64,000 bases of DNA from Acidianus brierleyi (lineage in GTDB: Archaea > Thermoproteota > Thermoprotei_A > Sulfolobales > Sulfolobaceae), in assembly GCF_003201835.2 (NCBI RefSeq), contig NZ_CP029289.2, positions 248,001 to 312,000 on the forward strand. The letters run 5' to 3'. Below, piece after piece: positions 37,696 through 46,197 of the stretch. The notes under the pieces were generated by a model. The model saw only the letters and a program-made list of their open reading frames with translations. It searched no databases and had not been told where the DNA came from. How positions within the stretch are numbered: position 1 is the first letter of the stretch; every line of letters starts with the position of its first letter. The translations under genes were made by a program, and so were the position numbers.

Positions 37696-40600
37696 GTTTC
37701 GATTTTTTGATTAAATATATAGTTATTATAGTCGATATTATTACCACAACTAGTGATAAAATCGTTGATAAACTAATTGAAACTGAGACATGTTTCAATT
37801 CTGTATTACTTGAACTATTAGGTATTGATGCAAAATTTTGAGGATATACTATATTGCTATGATAGGGCTTTATTGTTCCATTAAATATTATAGTTCCATT
37901 ACTAACTGAATAATTATATAGTTGAGTATTTATCAGTGTTACGCTACCGTTAACTATGGTAATATTTTTTACAATTGAGTTTATAATGGTTGCATTATGA
38001 TTAACTATTCTAGCATAATCAATATAATCATCATACGCGTAACTTCCATTGAAGTATTTTATATATGTATATGGCAATAAAATAAATGTAGATTGCGGTA
38101 TTTCTGGAATTATATTTAGTGTATTAAAATTAACGGTAGATGGTAAATATGTTGGATAGCCAGAAGCAGATACTCCAAAAACGTAGATGTACCAGTTAGA
38201 AGATACAGCTTCTTGAGAAAGACCTAATGAGTTAGATATAGAACCATTAATTACGCTAATATTGGCTAACCATATTCCATTATGATACGATAATGGATAT
38301 GCATAGTTATCACTTAATGAGTCAAAATTTTGCGATAAAAACGATGGTAATAGCACAGCAGTAAATGCTCCGTATTTCACTAGAGTACCATTAGGATAAG
38401 TAATCTTTGCTTCTAAAATAATATTTGTTCCCTGTAGAACAACCTTCGGATGCTCGTAAATTAATGATGATAGAGAATTTGACGATATATATATTTGAGT
38501 AAATCCTATTCCAGAATCCGTATAGCCGTTATTTGAGTAATTAGCCCTTGCTATTATGGTATAATAACCTTTAGTTAGATTATTCGGTATTTTTATATTA
38601 CTGAGATAATATTGATTATTATCTATACATATAGAGTTAATTTGAGTTTCATACATTAACTCACCATGTCTATAGAAATATACTGACACGTTTGGAGAAC
38701 CTACAGTTTCTGCCAGTACTCCTATGGTAATATTGGAACCAGGCGAAGCAGTTGTTGGTTCAGTAAAGACTGAAGGAATAATATAAGGAACTACATATAT
38801 CCCTTCTACAAATTCATCAAAACCAAAGGTATTATTAATACTAACCAAATAGTTACCTCCAATATTCTTACTAATATTATATATTCCATAAATATATTTT
38901 GGACTTGTAATATTTATTCCAAATAATGATATATCTATTATTCTAACTTTTGAAAGACTTACTAAAGTAACATTAGTAAATGTATTATTTAGTGGATTAT
39001 ATGAAAGTATTTTTGCAGTATAATTTGCATCAGGTTCTGCTACAGATCCATTAGGATAAAGTAACTGAACTAAGATAGGGATTCCTCCAGGCTGATAATA
39101 GATTCCGACTTCTGGCAAAAGGAATTCTGCTTGAAGACCGACAACTATATATGTTCCACTAGTCTCATTATCACCAGATATTATAACTTCTTGAACTCCA
39201 CTACCTTCTGCAGTAAAGTTTCCAACCCAATACGTTCCATTAAAATACAACGGAAACTCCTTAATTATAGATTTTCCATTATATACGTAACCCTTTAGAT
39301 GGAAATAGTAGGGAGCCTTAGCAATTACACTTACAGTCTGACCATCTAAGTATGACTCATTTTGAACGGCTACAGATATTTGCGGCTTATAACTTATCAT
39401 ATTTACGAAGTATCCAGCATTAATATATCCTAAACCTGTTACTGGGTTATACTGACTGCTAACAGCGTATGGTGTGTTATAACCAAAAGTAATTGGAGTA
39501 ATTGCCTTAGTATTATTCAATTTATATATTAAAGGATTTATAAAACCTAGTTTGCCATGAATCTGTGTTGCTAAATCTATTATTCCAGAAATAGTTGGAC
39601 TTGCTACTGAAGTACCTCCTATCAAGTAAGTTTCGTTATAATAATATAATACTGGAACACCAGTATATGGATTTCCGTCTGCTACTAAATCTGGTACTTC
39701 TCTAAATCCTTGTGCTCCTTGATACCAAGGTGATGGAAATATTGAGCTATAACCACCAGTAGTTGCACCGTAAACACTCTCTCCACTCCATGCTGTCTGT
39801 ACTGAAGAATTACCAGAAATATAGAGTGAAGAACCACCCGCAGCTAAAACATATGGATCTGAAGCTGGGAAAAGTAAGCTTCCCTTGGGAAATAGATAAT
39901 AATTATAACCATCTCCTCCATAATCTCCACTAGCAGCCACAAAAGTTATACCTTCTACTTCGCCTAACCAATACTCATAGTTTAGACTCTGAATGCAAGA
40001 TATTGAAAGTATTCCTAAGTCAAAATATATTTCTGGTATTCCAAAGCTCTCAGAAACTACATTAACTTTATCTTGTTGATCTATATAAGCTATTGCGGCA
40101 GGCAAAGATATACTTGGATTAGCAACGTACAAATATATTCCTGCATCGGGAGCTATCTCATGTGAATATTCAACATCTAAGGAAATTTCTAAAGCCCATC
40201 CATTTAATATTCCATCATTAGGATTATACGGACCTATAGGCACTACTTTAAAAACTGGTGGATTTGAAATATTATATAATTTATCAAATTGTACTAATTG
40301 CTGAGAAATATAAGGATCCCCGTAAAAGTCTAATATACCTATATTCGTACCATTTCCATCTATTCCTTCTCTTAATAACGGAGTTACATTATAGGCTAAT
40401 CTTATATCTTTTGGAGTAACTACTGAGAAAGCTACTGCTTGAGTAACATTATATAACGTATCAGGTCTCTTAAATATGGCCTGAGTAACATTTGATCCTA
40501 TTATTATAGCATTTCCTAGCAAACTAGGTAAATTGCCTTCAAATTTATAATACGTAATATTATTAAATTTTAAAGAATAGAACTTGCCGTTAAAAGCTTT

Positions 40601-40924
40601 TTCTAATTCTTTCATTTGTCCAGACGCTACTATAACATTTAGATAACTTTTCGCATTTATATTGAATGATTTAAGATATTGAAGAATATTATTTATAGAA
40701 CTTTGAGGTACGAATAATTTCTCAACTTGAGAAGAGTTTAATACTGTATGATTTTCTAAATAAAGTTGTAATAATTCCAAATTTTTTGGTTGTTCTATGA
40801 CCGTAACTGTTATATAGCTATTTGAATTAAGAGACGAATTTAGTGAAGTATTTATATGATTAGTTGAGATTAATGGTATTACTTGAGCGAGAATAATAAC
40901 TGCAATTAACAGACTTTTTAGCAT
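37688..40924 (-). CDS. Membrane-anchored sedolisin-family (S53) protease
   Basis: 1078 residues. N-terminal signal helix (LKSLLIAVIILAQVIPL), a propeptide-like domain (to about residue 185), then the S53 catalytic core: ISLDVEYSHEIAPDAGIY with the catalytic Glu/Asp pair, NVVSESFGIPE, AASGDYGGDGYN with the oxyanion Asp, and GGTSVASPTISGI with the catalytic Ser. The C-terminal half is beta-rich with many NxT/NxS sites, and a final helix (LSLVVVIISTIITIYLIKK) anchors it. Sedolisins are acid proteases, suiting growth at low pH. It is convergent with the 37327 gene. Confidence 0.85.
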   Translation of the reverse strand: MLKSLLIAVIILAQVIPLISTNHINTSLNSSLNSNSYITVTVIEQPKNLELLQLYLENHTVLNSSQVEKLFVPQSSINNILQYLKSFNINAKSYLNVIVASGQMKELEKAFNGKFYSLKFNNITYYKFEGNLPSLLGNAIIIGSNVTQAIFKRPDTLYNVTQAVAFSVVTPKDIRLAYNVTPLLREGIDGNGTNIGILDFYGDPYISQQLVQFDKLYNISNPPVFKVVPIGPYNPNDGILNGWALEISLDVEYSHEIAPDAGIYLYVANPSISLPAAIAYIDQQDKVNVVSESFGIPEIYFDLGILSISCIQSLNYEYWLGEVEGITFVAASGDYGGDGYNYYLFPKGSLLFPASDPYVLAAGGSSLYISGNSSVQTAWSGESVYGATTGGYSSIFPSPWYQGAQGFREVPDLVADGNPYTGVPVLYYYNETYLIGGTSVASPTISGIIDLATQIHGKLGFINPLIYKLNNTKAITPITFGYNTPYAVSSQYNPVTGLGYINAGYFVNMISYKPQISVAVQNESYLDGQTVSVIAKAPYYFHLKGYVYNGKSIIKEFPLYFNGTYWVGNFTAEGSGVQEVIISGDNETSGTYIVVGLQAEFLLPEVGIYYQPGGIPILVQLLYPNGSVAEPDANYTAKILSYNPLNNTFTNVTLVSLSKVRIIDISLFGINITSPKYIYGIYNISKNIGGNYLVSINNTFGFDEFVEGIYVVPYIIPSVFTEPTTASPGSNITIGVLAETVGSPNVSVYFYRHGELMYETQINSICIDNNQYYLSNIKIPNNLTKGYYTIIARANYSNNGYTDSGIGFTQIYISSNSLSSLIYEHPKVVLQGTNIILEAKITYPNGTLVKYGAFTAVLLPSFLSQNFDSLSDNYAYPLSYHNGIWLANISVINGSISNSLGLSQEAVSSNWYIYVFGVSASGYPTYLPSTVNFNTLNIIPEIPQSTFILLPYTYIKYFNGSYAYDDYIDYARIVNHNATIINSIVKNITIVNGSVTLINTQLYNYSVSNGTIIFNGTIKPYHSNIVYPQNFASIPNSSSNTELKHVSVSISLSTILSLVVVIISTIITIYLIKKSKPT

Positions 40925-41077
40925 ATTACTTTACTATTGATTATATTAGATAAAACTTTTCGATAGATCGTTTTTGGATAAGTCTACCACGTAAAATCTG
41001 TAATATAATAATTATGTGTATATTACATTTTTTTATAGATATTGAAAAACCATAAGAAAATATAAGACTATATTGCA

Positions 41078-42319
41078 ATGCAAATAATGATGTATACATT
41101 TCCAGAAGAAGGCGAAAAGATATCTTTTAAAGATGGTAAATGGATAACACCGAATAAACCAATAGTTCTATATATAGAAGGAGACGGAATAGGTCCAGAA
41201 ATAACACAAGCTTCTATAAAAGTAATAAACAAGGCAGTAGAAAAAAGTTATGGAAGCTCTAAAGAAATAAAGTGGGTTGAAGTATACGCTGGAGACAAAG
41301 CTCAAAATCTGATTGGAGATAGATTTCCTAAGGAAACTAGAGACGCATTAATGAAATACAGAGTAGTTCTTAAAGGACCACTACAAACTCCTATAGGAAA
41401 AGGATGGAAATCAGTAAATGTTGAAATGAGGTTAATGCTTGATTTATATGCCAATATACGCCCAGTGAAATACATAAAAGGAATAGAAAGTCCTCTTAAG
41501 AATCCAGAAAAAGTAGATCTTATAATTTTTAGAGAAAATACAGATGATTTATATAGAGGTATTGAATATCCGTTTGATTCGAATGAAGCCAAAAAAATAA
41601 GGGAATTCTTAAGAAATGAGCTAAATGTAAATATAGAAGATGATACTGGAATAGGAATAAAAGTAATAAGTAAATATAAAACTGAAAGAATAGCTAGAAT
41701 GGCCTTTAAATATGCTATAGAAAACAAAAGAAGAAAAGTCACAATAATGCATAAGGGAAACGTAATGAAGTATACAGAAGGTAGTTTTATGAATTGGGCC
41801 TATGAGGTTGCCCAAAATGAATTTAGAGAAAAAACTATAACCGAAAACGAAATAAATCAAGGAAAAGATCCATCAGACAAGATAATAATAAACGATAGAA
41901 TAGCTGATAACATGTTTCAACAGATAATAACAAGACCTGAGGATTACGACATAATATTAGCTCCAAATGTAGATGGAGACTACATTTCTGACGCTGCAGG
42001 CGCACTAATAGGAAATATAGGACTTTTAGGAGGAGCTAATGTTGGAGACGACGCCGGAATGTTTGAAGCAATACATGGTACTGCACCTAAATATGCTGGA
42101 AAAAATGTAGCTAATCCTACAGGGATAATCAAAGGAGGAGAACTAATGTTACGATTTATGGGATGGACTGAAGCAGCAGATCTTATAGAAAAAGCAATAA
42201 ATACTGCAATAGAAGAGAAAAAAGTTACGCAAGATATAGCAAGATTTCTTGGAGTAAAAGCACTTGGTACAAAAGAATTTGCAAGTGAACTGGTCAACAT
42301 AATTGACACGCTAAAATAA
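41078..42319 (+). CDS. icd: Isocitrate dehydrogenase
   Basis: 413 residues as drawn; ATG 41087 or 41090 (Met4/Met5) are as likely, since a TATA-like AATATA lies near 41062. EGDGIGPEIT, GPLQTPIGKGWKS, VEMRLMLDLYANIRPVK, FRENTDDLYRGIEYP and NVDGDYISDAAGALIGN with the metal-binding aspartates identify it. The enzyme converts isocitrate to 2-oxoglutarate, probably with NADP. Its stop is 7 bases before the origin-like repeat. Confidence 0.93.
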   Translation: MQIMMYTFPEEGEKISFKDGKWITPNKPIVLYIEGDGIGPEITQASIKVINKAVEKSYGSSKEIKWVEVYAGDKAQNLIGDRFPKETRDALMKYRVVLKGPLQTPIGKGWKSVNVEMRLMLDLYANIRPVKYIKGIESPLKNPEKVDLIIFRENTDDLYRGIEYPFDSNEAKKIREFLRNELNVNIEDDTGIGIKVISKYKTERIARMAFKYAIENKRRKVTIMHKGNVMKYTEGSFMNWAYEVAQNEFREKTITENEINQGKDPSDKIIINDRIADNMFQQIITRPEDYDIILAPNVDGDYISDAAGALIGNIGLLGGANVGDDAGMFEAIHGTAPKYAGKNVANPTGIIKGGELMLRFMGWTEAADLIEKAINTAIEEKKVTQDIARFLGVKALGTKEFASELVNIIDTLK

Positions 42320-42326
42320 ATATATT

Positions 42327-42362
42327 AACCCCCCAGTTTTACAGTAAAACAGCAAAGTTTCT
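42327..42362 (-). promoter_or_regulatory. Left origin-recognition-like repeat
   Basis: Read on the minus strand from 42364: AAAGAAACTTTG, then six variable bases, then TACTGTAAAACTGGGGGG and TT. The six-base G tract is at 42329-42334 (Cs on the plus strand). It is a mirror of the right copy and probably bound by the adjacent Orc1 protein. Confidence 0.6.
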
Positions 42363-42672
42363 TTAGTCATATACCCTAATATTTTTTGAATAACAGTCTT
42401 TTATTACATTTTAATATTGGAAAACTATATTCAAAACATATTATTTATGTATGATGCGTTATTATAATGATAATCAGTAATTCCTCATTCCAGATATTAC
42501 CAAATATATATAACGGAGAGAGTAAAGAAGCATTGTTTTTAGATACCAAAAAATTAGTAAGAAGATATAAGTTTGTATATTTTAAAATTATGAAATTAAA
42601 GTCGTGATAAGTGGAGCTGTAAACTTCAAGAAACAGTTGAAATTCACAGAGAGAGTATTAGGGAATTTATAT

Positions 42673-42710
42673 AAAGAAACTCTGTAGATGTACTGTAAAA
42701 CTGGGGGGTT
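42673..42710 (+). promoter_or_regulatory. Right origin-recognition-like repeat
   Basis: AAAGAAACTCTG (42673-42684), six variable bases, then TACTGTAAAACTGGGGGG (42691-42708) and TT. Next to it on the right are GGAAAC strings (42769-42774 and 42789-42794 region) that resemble mini origin boxes. It lies about 100 bp before the orc1 start and could also autoregulate that gene. Confidence 0.6.
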
Positions 42711-42806
42711 TCTCTGATGATGTATTACTATTACAGGCTATTACCTAGGTTATACTCTAGATAATATTGGAAACATGATTTAACTGAGGAAACAATTGAA
42801 ACTGCT

Positions 42807-43964
42807 GTGATCAGAGAAGCATTAAAAGGTGGCAAAGGAGAGGTAATTAAAAATCCGAAGGTCTTTATTGACCCTTTGTCTGTATTTACTGACATACCTT
42901 ATAGGGAGGATATAATCAGGGAAACTGCAGTAGCAATTAGATACTTTGTCAAAAACGACGTTAGATTTTCTAATTTGTTTCTTGGGCTTACAGGTACTGG
43001 GAAAACCTTTGTAGCTAAATACATGTTTAATGAAATCGAAGAGGTTAGAAAAGAGGACGATGATTATCTAGAAGTTAAACAAGCTTATATTAATTGCAGG
43101 GAGGTAGGAGGTACTCCTCAAGCTGTATTGTCTGTTTTGGCTGAAAAATTGAGTAGTGGTATCGTTCCTAGACATGGTGTAAACCTGGGAGAATATATAG
43201 ATAAAATAAAAAATTCTGTAAAAGGAAAAAAAGCCATAGTATACTTAGACGAGGTAGATACGTTAGTGAAACGAAGAGGTGGGGATATAGTATTATATCA
43301 ATTATTACGTTCCGATGCAGAAATATCAGTAATAATGATAAGTAATGATATAAATGTTAGGGATTATATGGAACCTAGAGTATTATCTTCACTAGGTCCG
43401 TCTGTAATATTTAAGCCATATGACGCAGATCAGTTAAAGGAAATATTAGCAAAATATGCTGAGTATGGTATCTTTAATGGAACTTATACTGATAATGTCT
43501 TAGCTTATATTGCCGCAGTTTCTGCTAAGGAACACGGCGATGCTAGGAAAGCTGTAAATCTTCTATTTAGATCTGCGCAATTAGCCTCTGGCGAAGGGTC
43601 TATAAAGAAGGAGCATGTTGATAAAGCTATAGTAGAATACGAACAGGAAAGGTTAGTTGAGGCTATAAAATCTCTTCCATTCCATTATAAACTAGCTTTA
43701 AGATCTGTTTTAGATACTGATGATGTAGTTACTGCACACAAGATTTACACAGATTATTGTAATAAGCTAAAGCAACGCCCTTTATCATATAGAAGATTTT
43801 CCGATATTATTTCTGAGTTAGATATGTTTGGAATAGTAAAGATTAAACTACTTAATAGAGGTAGAGCCGGCGGAATAAAGAAGTATGTAGAAGTACAAGA
43901 TAAGGATAAGATATTGAAGGCTTTAGATGAGAACATTCTAGATGAAATGGGGTATGAATATTGA
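42807..43964 (+). CDS. orc1-3: Orc1/Cdc6 replication initiator, probably the Orc1-3 paralogue
   Basis: 385 residues from GTG 42807, the only usable start in a frame opened by a TAA at 42762. AAA+ motifs: Walker A LGLTGTGKTFVAKYM (59-73), Walker B IVYLDEVDTL (144-153), sensor 1 IMISNDIN, and a C-terminal winged helix (HKIYTDYCNKLKQRPLSYRR) that reads origin DNA. The protein marks and melts origins and loads MCM. Assignment to Orc1-3 rests on the mcr-icd-orc1 order, which I recall from Sulfolobus genomes, and not on a tree. Confidence 0.88.
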   Translation: MIREALKGGKGEVIKNPKVFIDPLSVFTDIPYREDIIRETAVAIRYFVKNDVRFSNLFLGLTGTGKTFVAKYMFNEIEEVRKEDDDYLEVKQAYINCREVGGTPQAVLSVLAEKLSSGIVPRHGVNLGEYIDKIKNSVKGKKAIVYLDEVDTLVKRRGGDIVLYQLLRSDAEISVIMISNDINVRDYMEPRVLSSLGPSVIFKPYDADQLKEILAKYAEYGIFNGTYTDNVLAYIAAVSAKEHGDARKAVNLLFRSAQLASGEGSIKKEHVDKAIVEYEQERLVEAIKSLPFHYKLALRSVLDTDDVVTAHKIYTDYCNKLKQRPLSYRRFSDIISELDMFGIVKIKLLNRGRAGGIKKYVEVQDKDKILKALDENILDEMGYEY

Positions 43965-43990
43965 AGAAACTCTGAAGTTATACAGTAAGG
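43963..43990 (+). repeat. Third, degenerate copy of the origin repeat at the end of orc1
   Basis: The 28 bases from 43963 share 21 positions with the right origin repeat at 42673-42700, including an unbroken AAGAAACTCTG, and keep TACxGTAA. The G tract is missing. It spans the orc1 stop codon and lies 10-37 bases before the 44000 gene, so it could control that gene through the initiator. Confidence 0.5.
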
Positions 43991-43999
43991 TGAAATAAG

Positions 44000-44320
44000 A
44001 TGCTATGGGAAAAAGTAAAAGATATAGAGGAAAGATTGAATGAAATAAAGCAAGAGAGAGAAAAAATAGAAAAAGAAATAAAAGAATTGCCAGATGGACA
44101 TATAGACATTAAAAAAATAGGAAACAGAAGTTATTATTACCTAAGATATTGGGAAGAAGGAAAATTGAAAAGCAAATATTTAGGAAAAGATGCTAGTGAA
44201 ATTGCTGCTAAAGTTAATTTGTGCAATGAGTTAAAGAGAAAATTAGTTTTAGTTAAAGACGAAGAGAAAAGGCTTGAAAAAGCTATAGAAAAGATAAAAA
44301 ACGCTGTAGAAAACTCTTAA
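44000..44320 (+). CDS. Coiled-coil protein with a DUF6788-like core, next to orc1
   Basis: 106 residues. Charged heptad-like helices at both ends (ERLNEIKQEREKIEKEIKEL and EEKRLEKAIEKIKNAVEN) enclose GHIDIKKIGNRSYYYLRYWE and KLKSKYLGKD, a motif seen in small proteins of archaeal plasmids and chromosomes. The function is unknown. Position 36 bases after orc1, on the same strand and behind a copy of the origin repeat, suggests a replication-linked role. Confidence 0.6.
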   Translation: MLWEKVKDIEERLNEIKQEREKIEKEIKELPDGHIDIKKIGNRSYYYLRYWEEGKLKSKYLGKDASEIAAKVNLCNELKRKLVLVKDEEKRLEKAIEKIKNAVENS

Positions 44321-44610
44321 GTTTTAACGTGTGCACTTAATTCGTCCATCTTCTCCGCTAATTGAAAGTCCAGATCGGAGAGACCACCTACGTCATGTGT
44401 TGTTAGCTCTACTACAACTCTATTATAATATATACAGACGTCTGGGTGATGGTCTATACTATCAGCTACCGGTTCTACTAAATCTAAGAAGTTAATAGAT
44501 TGCTTAAAATTGGAGAATTTGAATTCTTTCTTCAGTTTATTATTATCTAATGTCCATCCTTTTAGATTTTTTATTAAAGAATTTATTTCGGCTTCCGAAA
44601 GTTTCTTCAT
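44317..44610 (-). CDS. Pterin-4a-carbinolamine dehydratase family protein
   Basis: 97 residues. The family motif is complete: DHHPDVCIYYNRVVVELTTH followed by DVGGLSDLDF, with the catalytic histidines in HHPD and THD. The enzyme dehydrates pterin carbinolamines; in archaea it may act on molybdopterin- or folate-related pterins. It is convergent with the coiled-coil gene with a 4-bp overlap. Confidence 0.9.
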   Translation of the reverse strand: MKKLSEAEINSLIKNLKGWTLDNNKLKKEFKFSNFKQSINFLDLVEPVADSIDHHPDVCIYYNRVVVELTTHDVGGLSDLDFQLAEKMDELSAHVKT

Positions 44611-44674
44611 ATAATAGTACTATCAACAATTAGTTTTAAGTGCGTTTTTTAAATAAGTCTAAATACTTACGAAA

Positions 44675-44725
44675 TCAGACTGGTTCTTTATCTCGTCACC
44701 TATCAATTCAGGGCTCACTCATCAT
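44675..44725 (-). ncRNA. Candidate C/D box sRNA overlapping the GGCT gene's stop codon
   Basis: On the minus strand: ATGATGA (box C, 44725-44719), 12-nt guide GTGAGCCCTGAA, TTGA (degenerate D', 44706-44703), 3-nt spacer, GTGACGA (C', 44699-44693), 14-nt guide GATAAAGAACCAGT, CTGA (box D, 44678-44675). Geometry fits archaeal methylation guides. The first TGA of box C is the stop codon of the 44722-45531 gene, so the sRNA is probably made from the 3' end of that mRNA. Confidence 0.55.
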
Positions 44726-45531
44726 GTTAAACCTGAACTTTTACAGGATTCTCCCCATTTTCTTCTTAATCCCTCTTTTATTGCGTTTAAATACTCTTCT
44801 CTCGGGGTACCTTGGCCTTCCTTATAATCAGAGACATAAGCTGATGCGAAATATTCTTTACCGTTTTCATCTAAAACCTTCACTGTTTCTCTAAAATACT
44901 TTATAAGATGCTCTTCAGCTTTGTCTAGAGAGTTTAAGTCGTCTTCAATCATTAAGTAAATATATCCGCATACTTTACCCTCTGGATCTTCTTTTAAATT
45001 TGCGCAATATCCATACTTACACTTTACGTTAAATATTATACTATATCCTGGTAGGACCGCATTTATTTCTTTCAAGATTTTTCTTACACCTCTCTCCTTT
45101 AATATCTTAATATTGGTATTTTCGGCATAAGCAAAGTAATTTATTACTCTAGGCATTCCAACATATGCAGAGTAATCTCCACTTTCTATTTTGTCTCTGT
45201 ATGAGATATCTTGATTATATACATAAAGATATACTCCATCCAAGTAATATTTTCTTTTCTGATCAAAAAATACTCTTGTTTTGTATCTTATGTACAGATC
45301 GTCTTCCTTACCCTTATAGTCCTCTACTTCATCCAGTGTTTTCAGTAAACTGTCATTAATTTCATAAACTTCTCCCCATATAATACCGTCTCCCTTTATT
45401 ACACCTGGATAGCTTCCCAAATCATACATTTCAAATCCTTCTGTAAAACCGTATCCTACAAATCTGCTTTCTTTTAAGAAATGATTTAATTCAAATCCGT
45501 ATCTTAAACTTCCATAAGCAAATAAATACAT
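44722..45531 (-). CDS. Tandem gamma-glutamylcyclotransferase-fold (AIG2/GGCT-like) protein
   Basis: 269 residues made of two GGCT-like domains. The first begins LFAYGSLRYGFELN, with LGSYPGVI and GEVYEINDSLLKTLDEVEDY; the second begins YFAYAENTNIKILKERG, with GYIYLMIEDDLNSLDKAEEH. The YGS substrate loop and the acidic residue (ExY in the first copy) are intact only in the first half; the second has AYAEN. The fold acts on gamma-glutamyl amines or similar compounds. It starts one base after the end of the 45532 gene. Confidence 0.75.
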   Translation of the reverse strand: MYLFAYGSLRYGFELNHFLKESRFVGYGFTEGFEMYDLGSYPGVIKGDGIIWGEVYEINDSLLKTLDEVEDYKGKEDDLYIRYKTRVFFDQKRKYYLDGVYLYVYNQDISYRDKIESGDYSAYVGMPRVINYFAYAENTNIKILKERGVRKILKEINAVLPGYSIIFNVKCKYGYCANLKEDPEGKVCGYIYLMIEDDLNSLDKAEEHLIKYFRETVKVLDENGKEYFASAYVSDYKEGQGTPREEYLNAIKEGLRRKWGESCKSSGLT

Positions 45532-45831
45532 TTATTCTCCCTCTATGAATTCTATCCAAAAGCCTAATTCACTATCGTCCATCTTTCTTACTTCCTTTCC
45601 ATTTTCTATTATTTTTGCATCTATAATCTCGATATAATTATTCTCTTTTTTTCCAGTTATTTCTATTGTTCTATTTACATCTTCTTCTATCCCAGAAGCT
45701 TCTGAATATGATGGTGGATAATAAAAGATCTTTATTATAGAATTTTCTTCTTCTATACTATAATTACTAGACGAATATAATTTTTGTAAAGCGTTATACG
45801 ACAACTTCATTACTATTTGATTTCTTAACAA
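45532..45831 (-). CDS. Hypothetical protein in the NfeD gene group
   Basis: 99 residues (Met8, 45810, may be the real start). Short strands alternate with charged loops: SIIKIFYYPPSYSEAS, RTIEITGKKENNYIEI, and an acidic tail. No domain is recognised. It overlaps the end of the NfeD gene by 17-38 bp and abuts the GGCT-fold gene, so the three are one transcription unit. Confidence 0.5.
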   Translation of the reverse strand: MLRNQIVMKLSYNALQKLYSSSNYSIEEENSIIKIFYYPPSYSEASGIEEDVNRTIEITGKKENNYIEIIDAKIIENGKEVRKMDDSELGFWIEFIEGE

Positions 45832-46162
45832 CTAGTTTTAATCCTTGCATGCCAATAACTACTACTGTATCTCCCGCTTCTATGTTTTCATTTGATACTG
45901 CTTCCCAATATTCACCATTTACCATTATATATCCTCCTTGATTTGGAGATATATTATCAACAGCTTTTCCAATTTTCCCAACATATGTAAATAAATTTCT
46001 TTTTCTAGTCTTAATTATTATATAAAATATTCTATATGATATAAATCCAATAATTATGAACGATGGTATATCAACTAAAGGATCCGAAATGTATCCAGTA
46101 ACTATGAGAGCTATAAGTACTACTATGATAATTATTATTGGAATAACTATGTGTGCAGCCAC
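45794..46162 (-). CDS. Short-form NfeD (membrane plus OB-fold), no protease domain
   Basis: 122 residues: two membrane helices (IVIPIIIIIVVLIALIVTGY and PSFIIIGFISYRIFYIII), then an OB-fold-like NfeD domain (GKIGKAVDNISPNQGGYIMV, NIEAGDTVVVIGMQGL). Short NfeD proteins work with stomatin-like SPFH proteins. The stomatin gene is nearby on the other strand (47509), with a thermopsin-like gene between. It starts 35 bp from that divergent gene. Confidence 0.75.
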   Translation of the reverse strand: MAAHIVIPIIIIIVVLIALIVTGYISDPLVDIPSFIIIGFISYRIFYIIIKTRKRNLFTYVGKIGKAVDNISPNQGGYIMVNGEYWEAVSNENIEAGDTVVVIGMQGLKLVVKKSNSNEVVV

Positions 46163-46197
46163 AAATTTTTATTTGGTAATTACATATAAATAGCTAT

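Larger units (their letters stand above)
42327..42710. other. Probable replication origin (oriC2-like) bounded by inverted origin-recognition repeats
   Basis: Between icd and orc1, 384 bp of A+T-rich DNA are bounded by AACCCCCCAGTTTTACAGTA (42327-42346) and its exact 20-base reverse complement (42691-42710). Homology continues inwards for another ~16 bases: AAAGAAACTYTG precedes each (31 of 36 positions identical). The G-tract next to a TGTAAAAC core recalls origin-recognition boxes, which flank the unwinding element in Sulfolobus origins. The icd-origin-orc1 order fits the cdc6-3/oriC2 locus. No target-site duplication is seen at either border, arguing against a transposon. Confidence 0.7.

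Noticed and set aside
42467..42607. 46-codon frame inside the origin region
   Set aside because: No recognisable motif, no promoter or ribosome site, and it lies inside the A+T-rich element.
42327..42710. MITE or small insertion sequence explaining the inverted repeats
   Set aside because: There is no target-site duplication at either border, the inside codes only a 46-codon frame without transposase similarity, and a related repeat lies outside at 43963-43990. An origin is the better explanation, although a repeat search over the genome was not possible.
44640..44894. Forward-strand frame of 84 codons
   Set aside because: It is antisense to the GGCT-fold gene and the sRNA candidate, and lacks its own motif.
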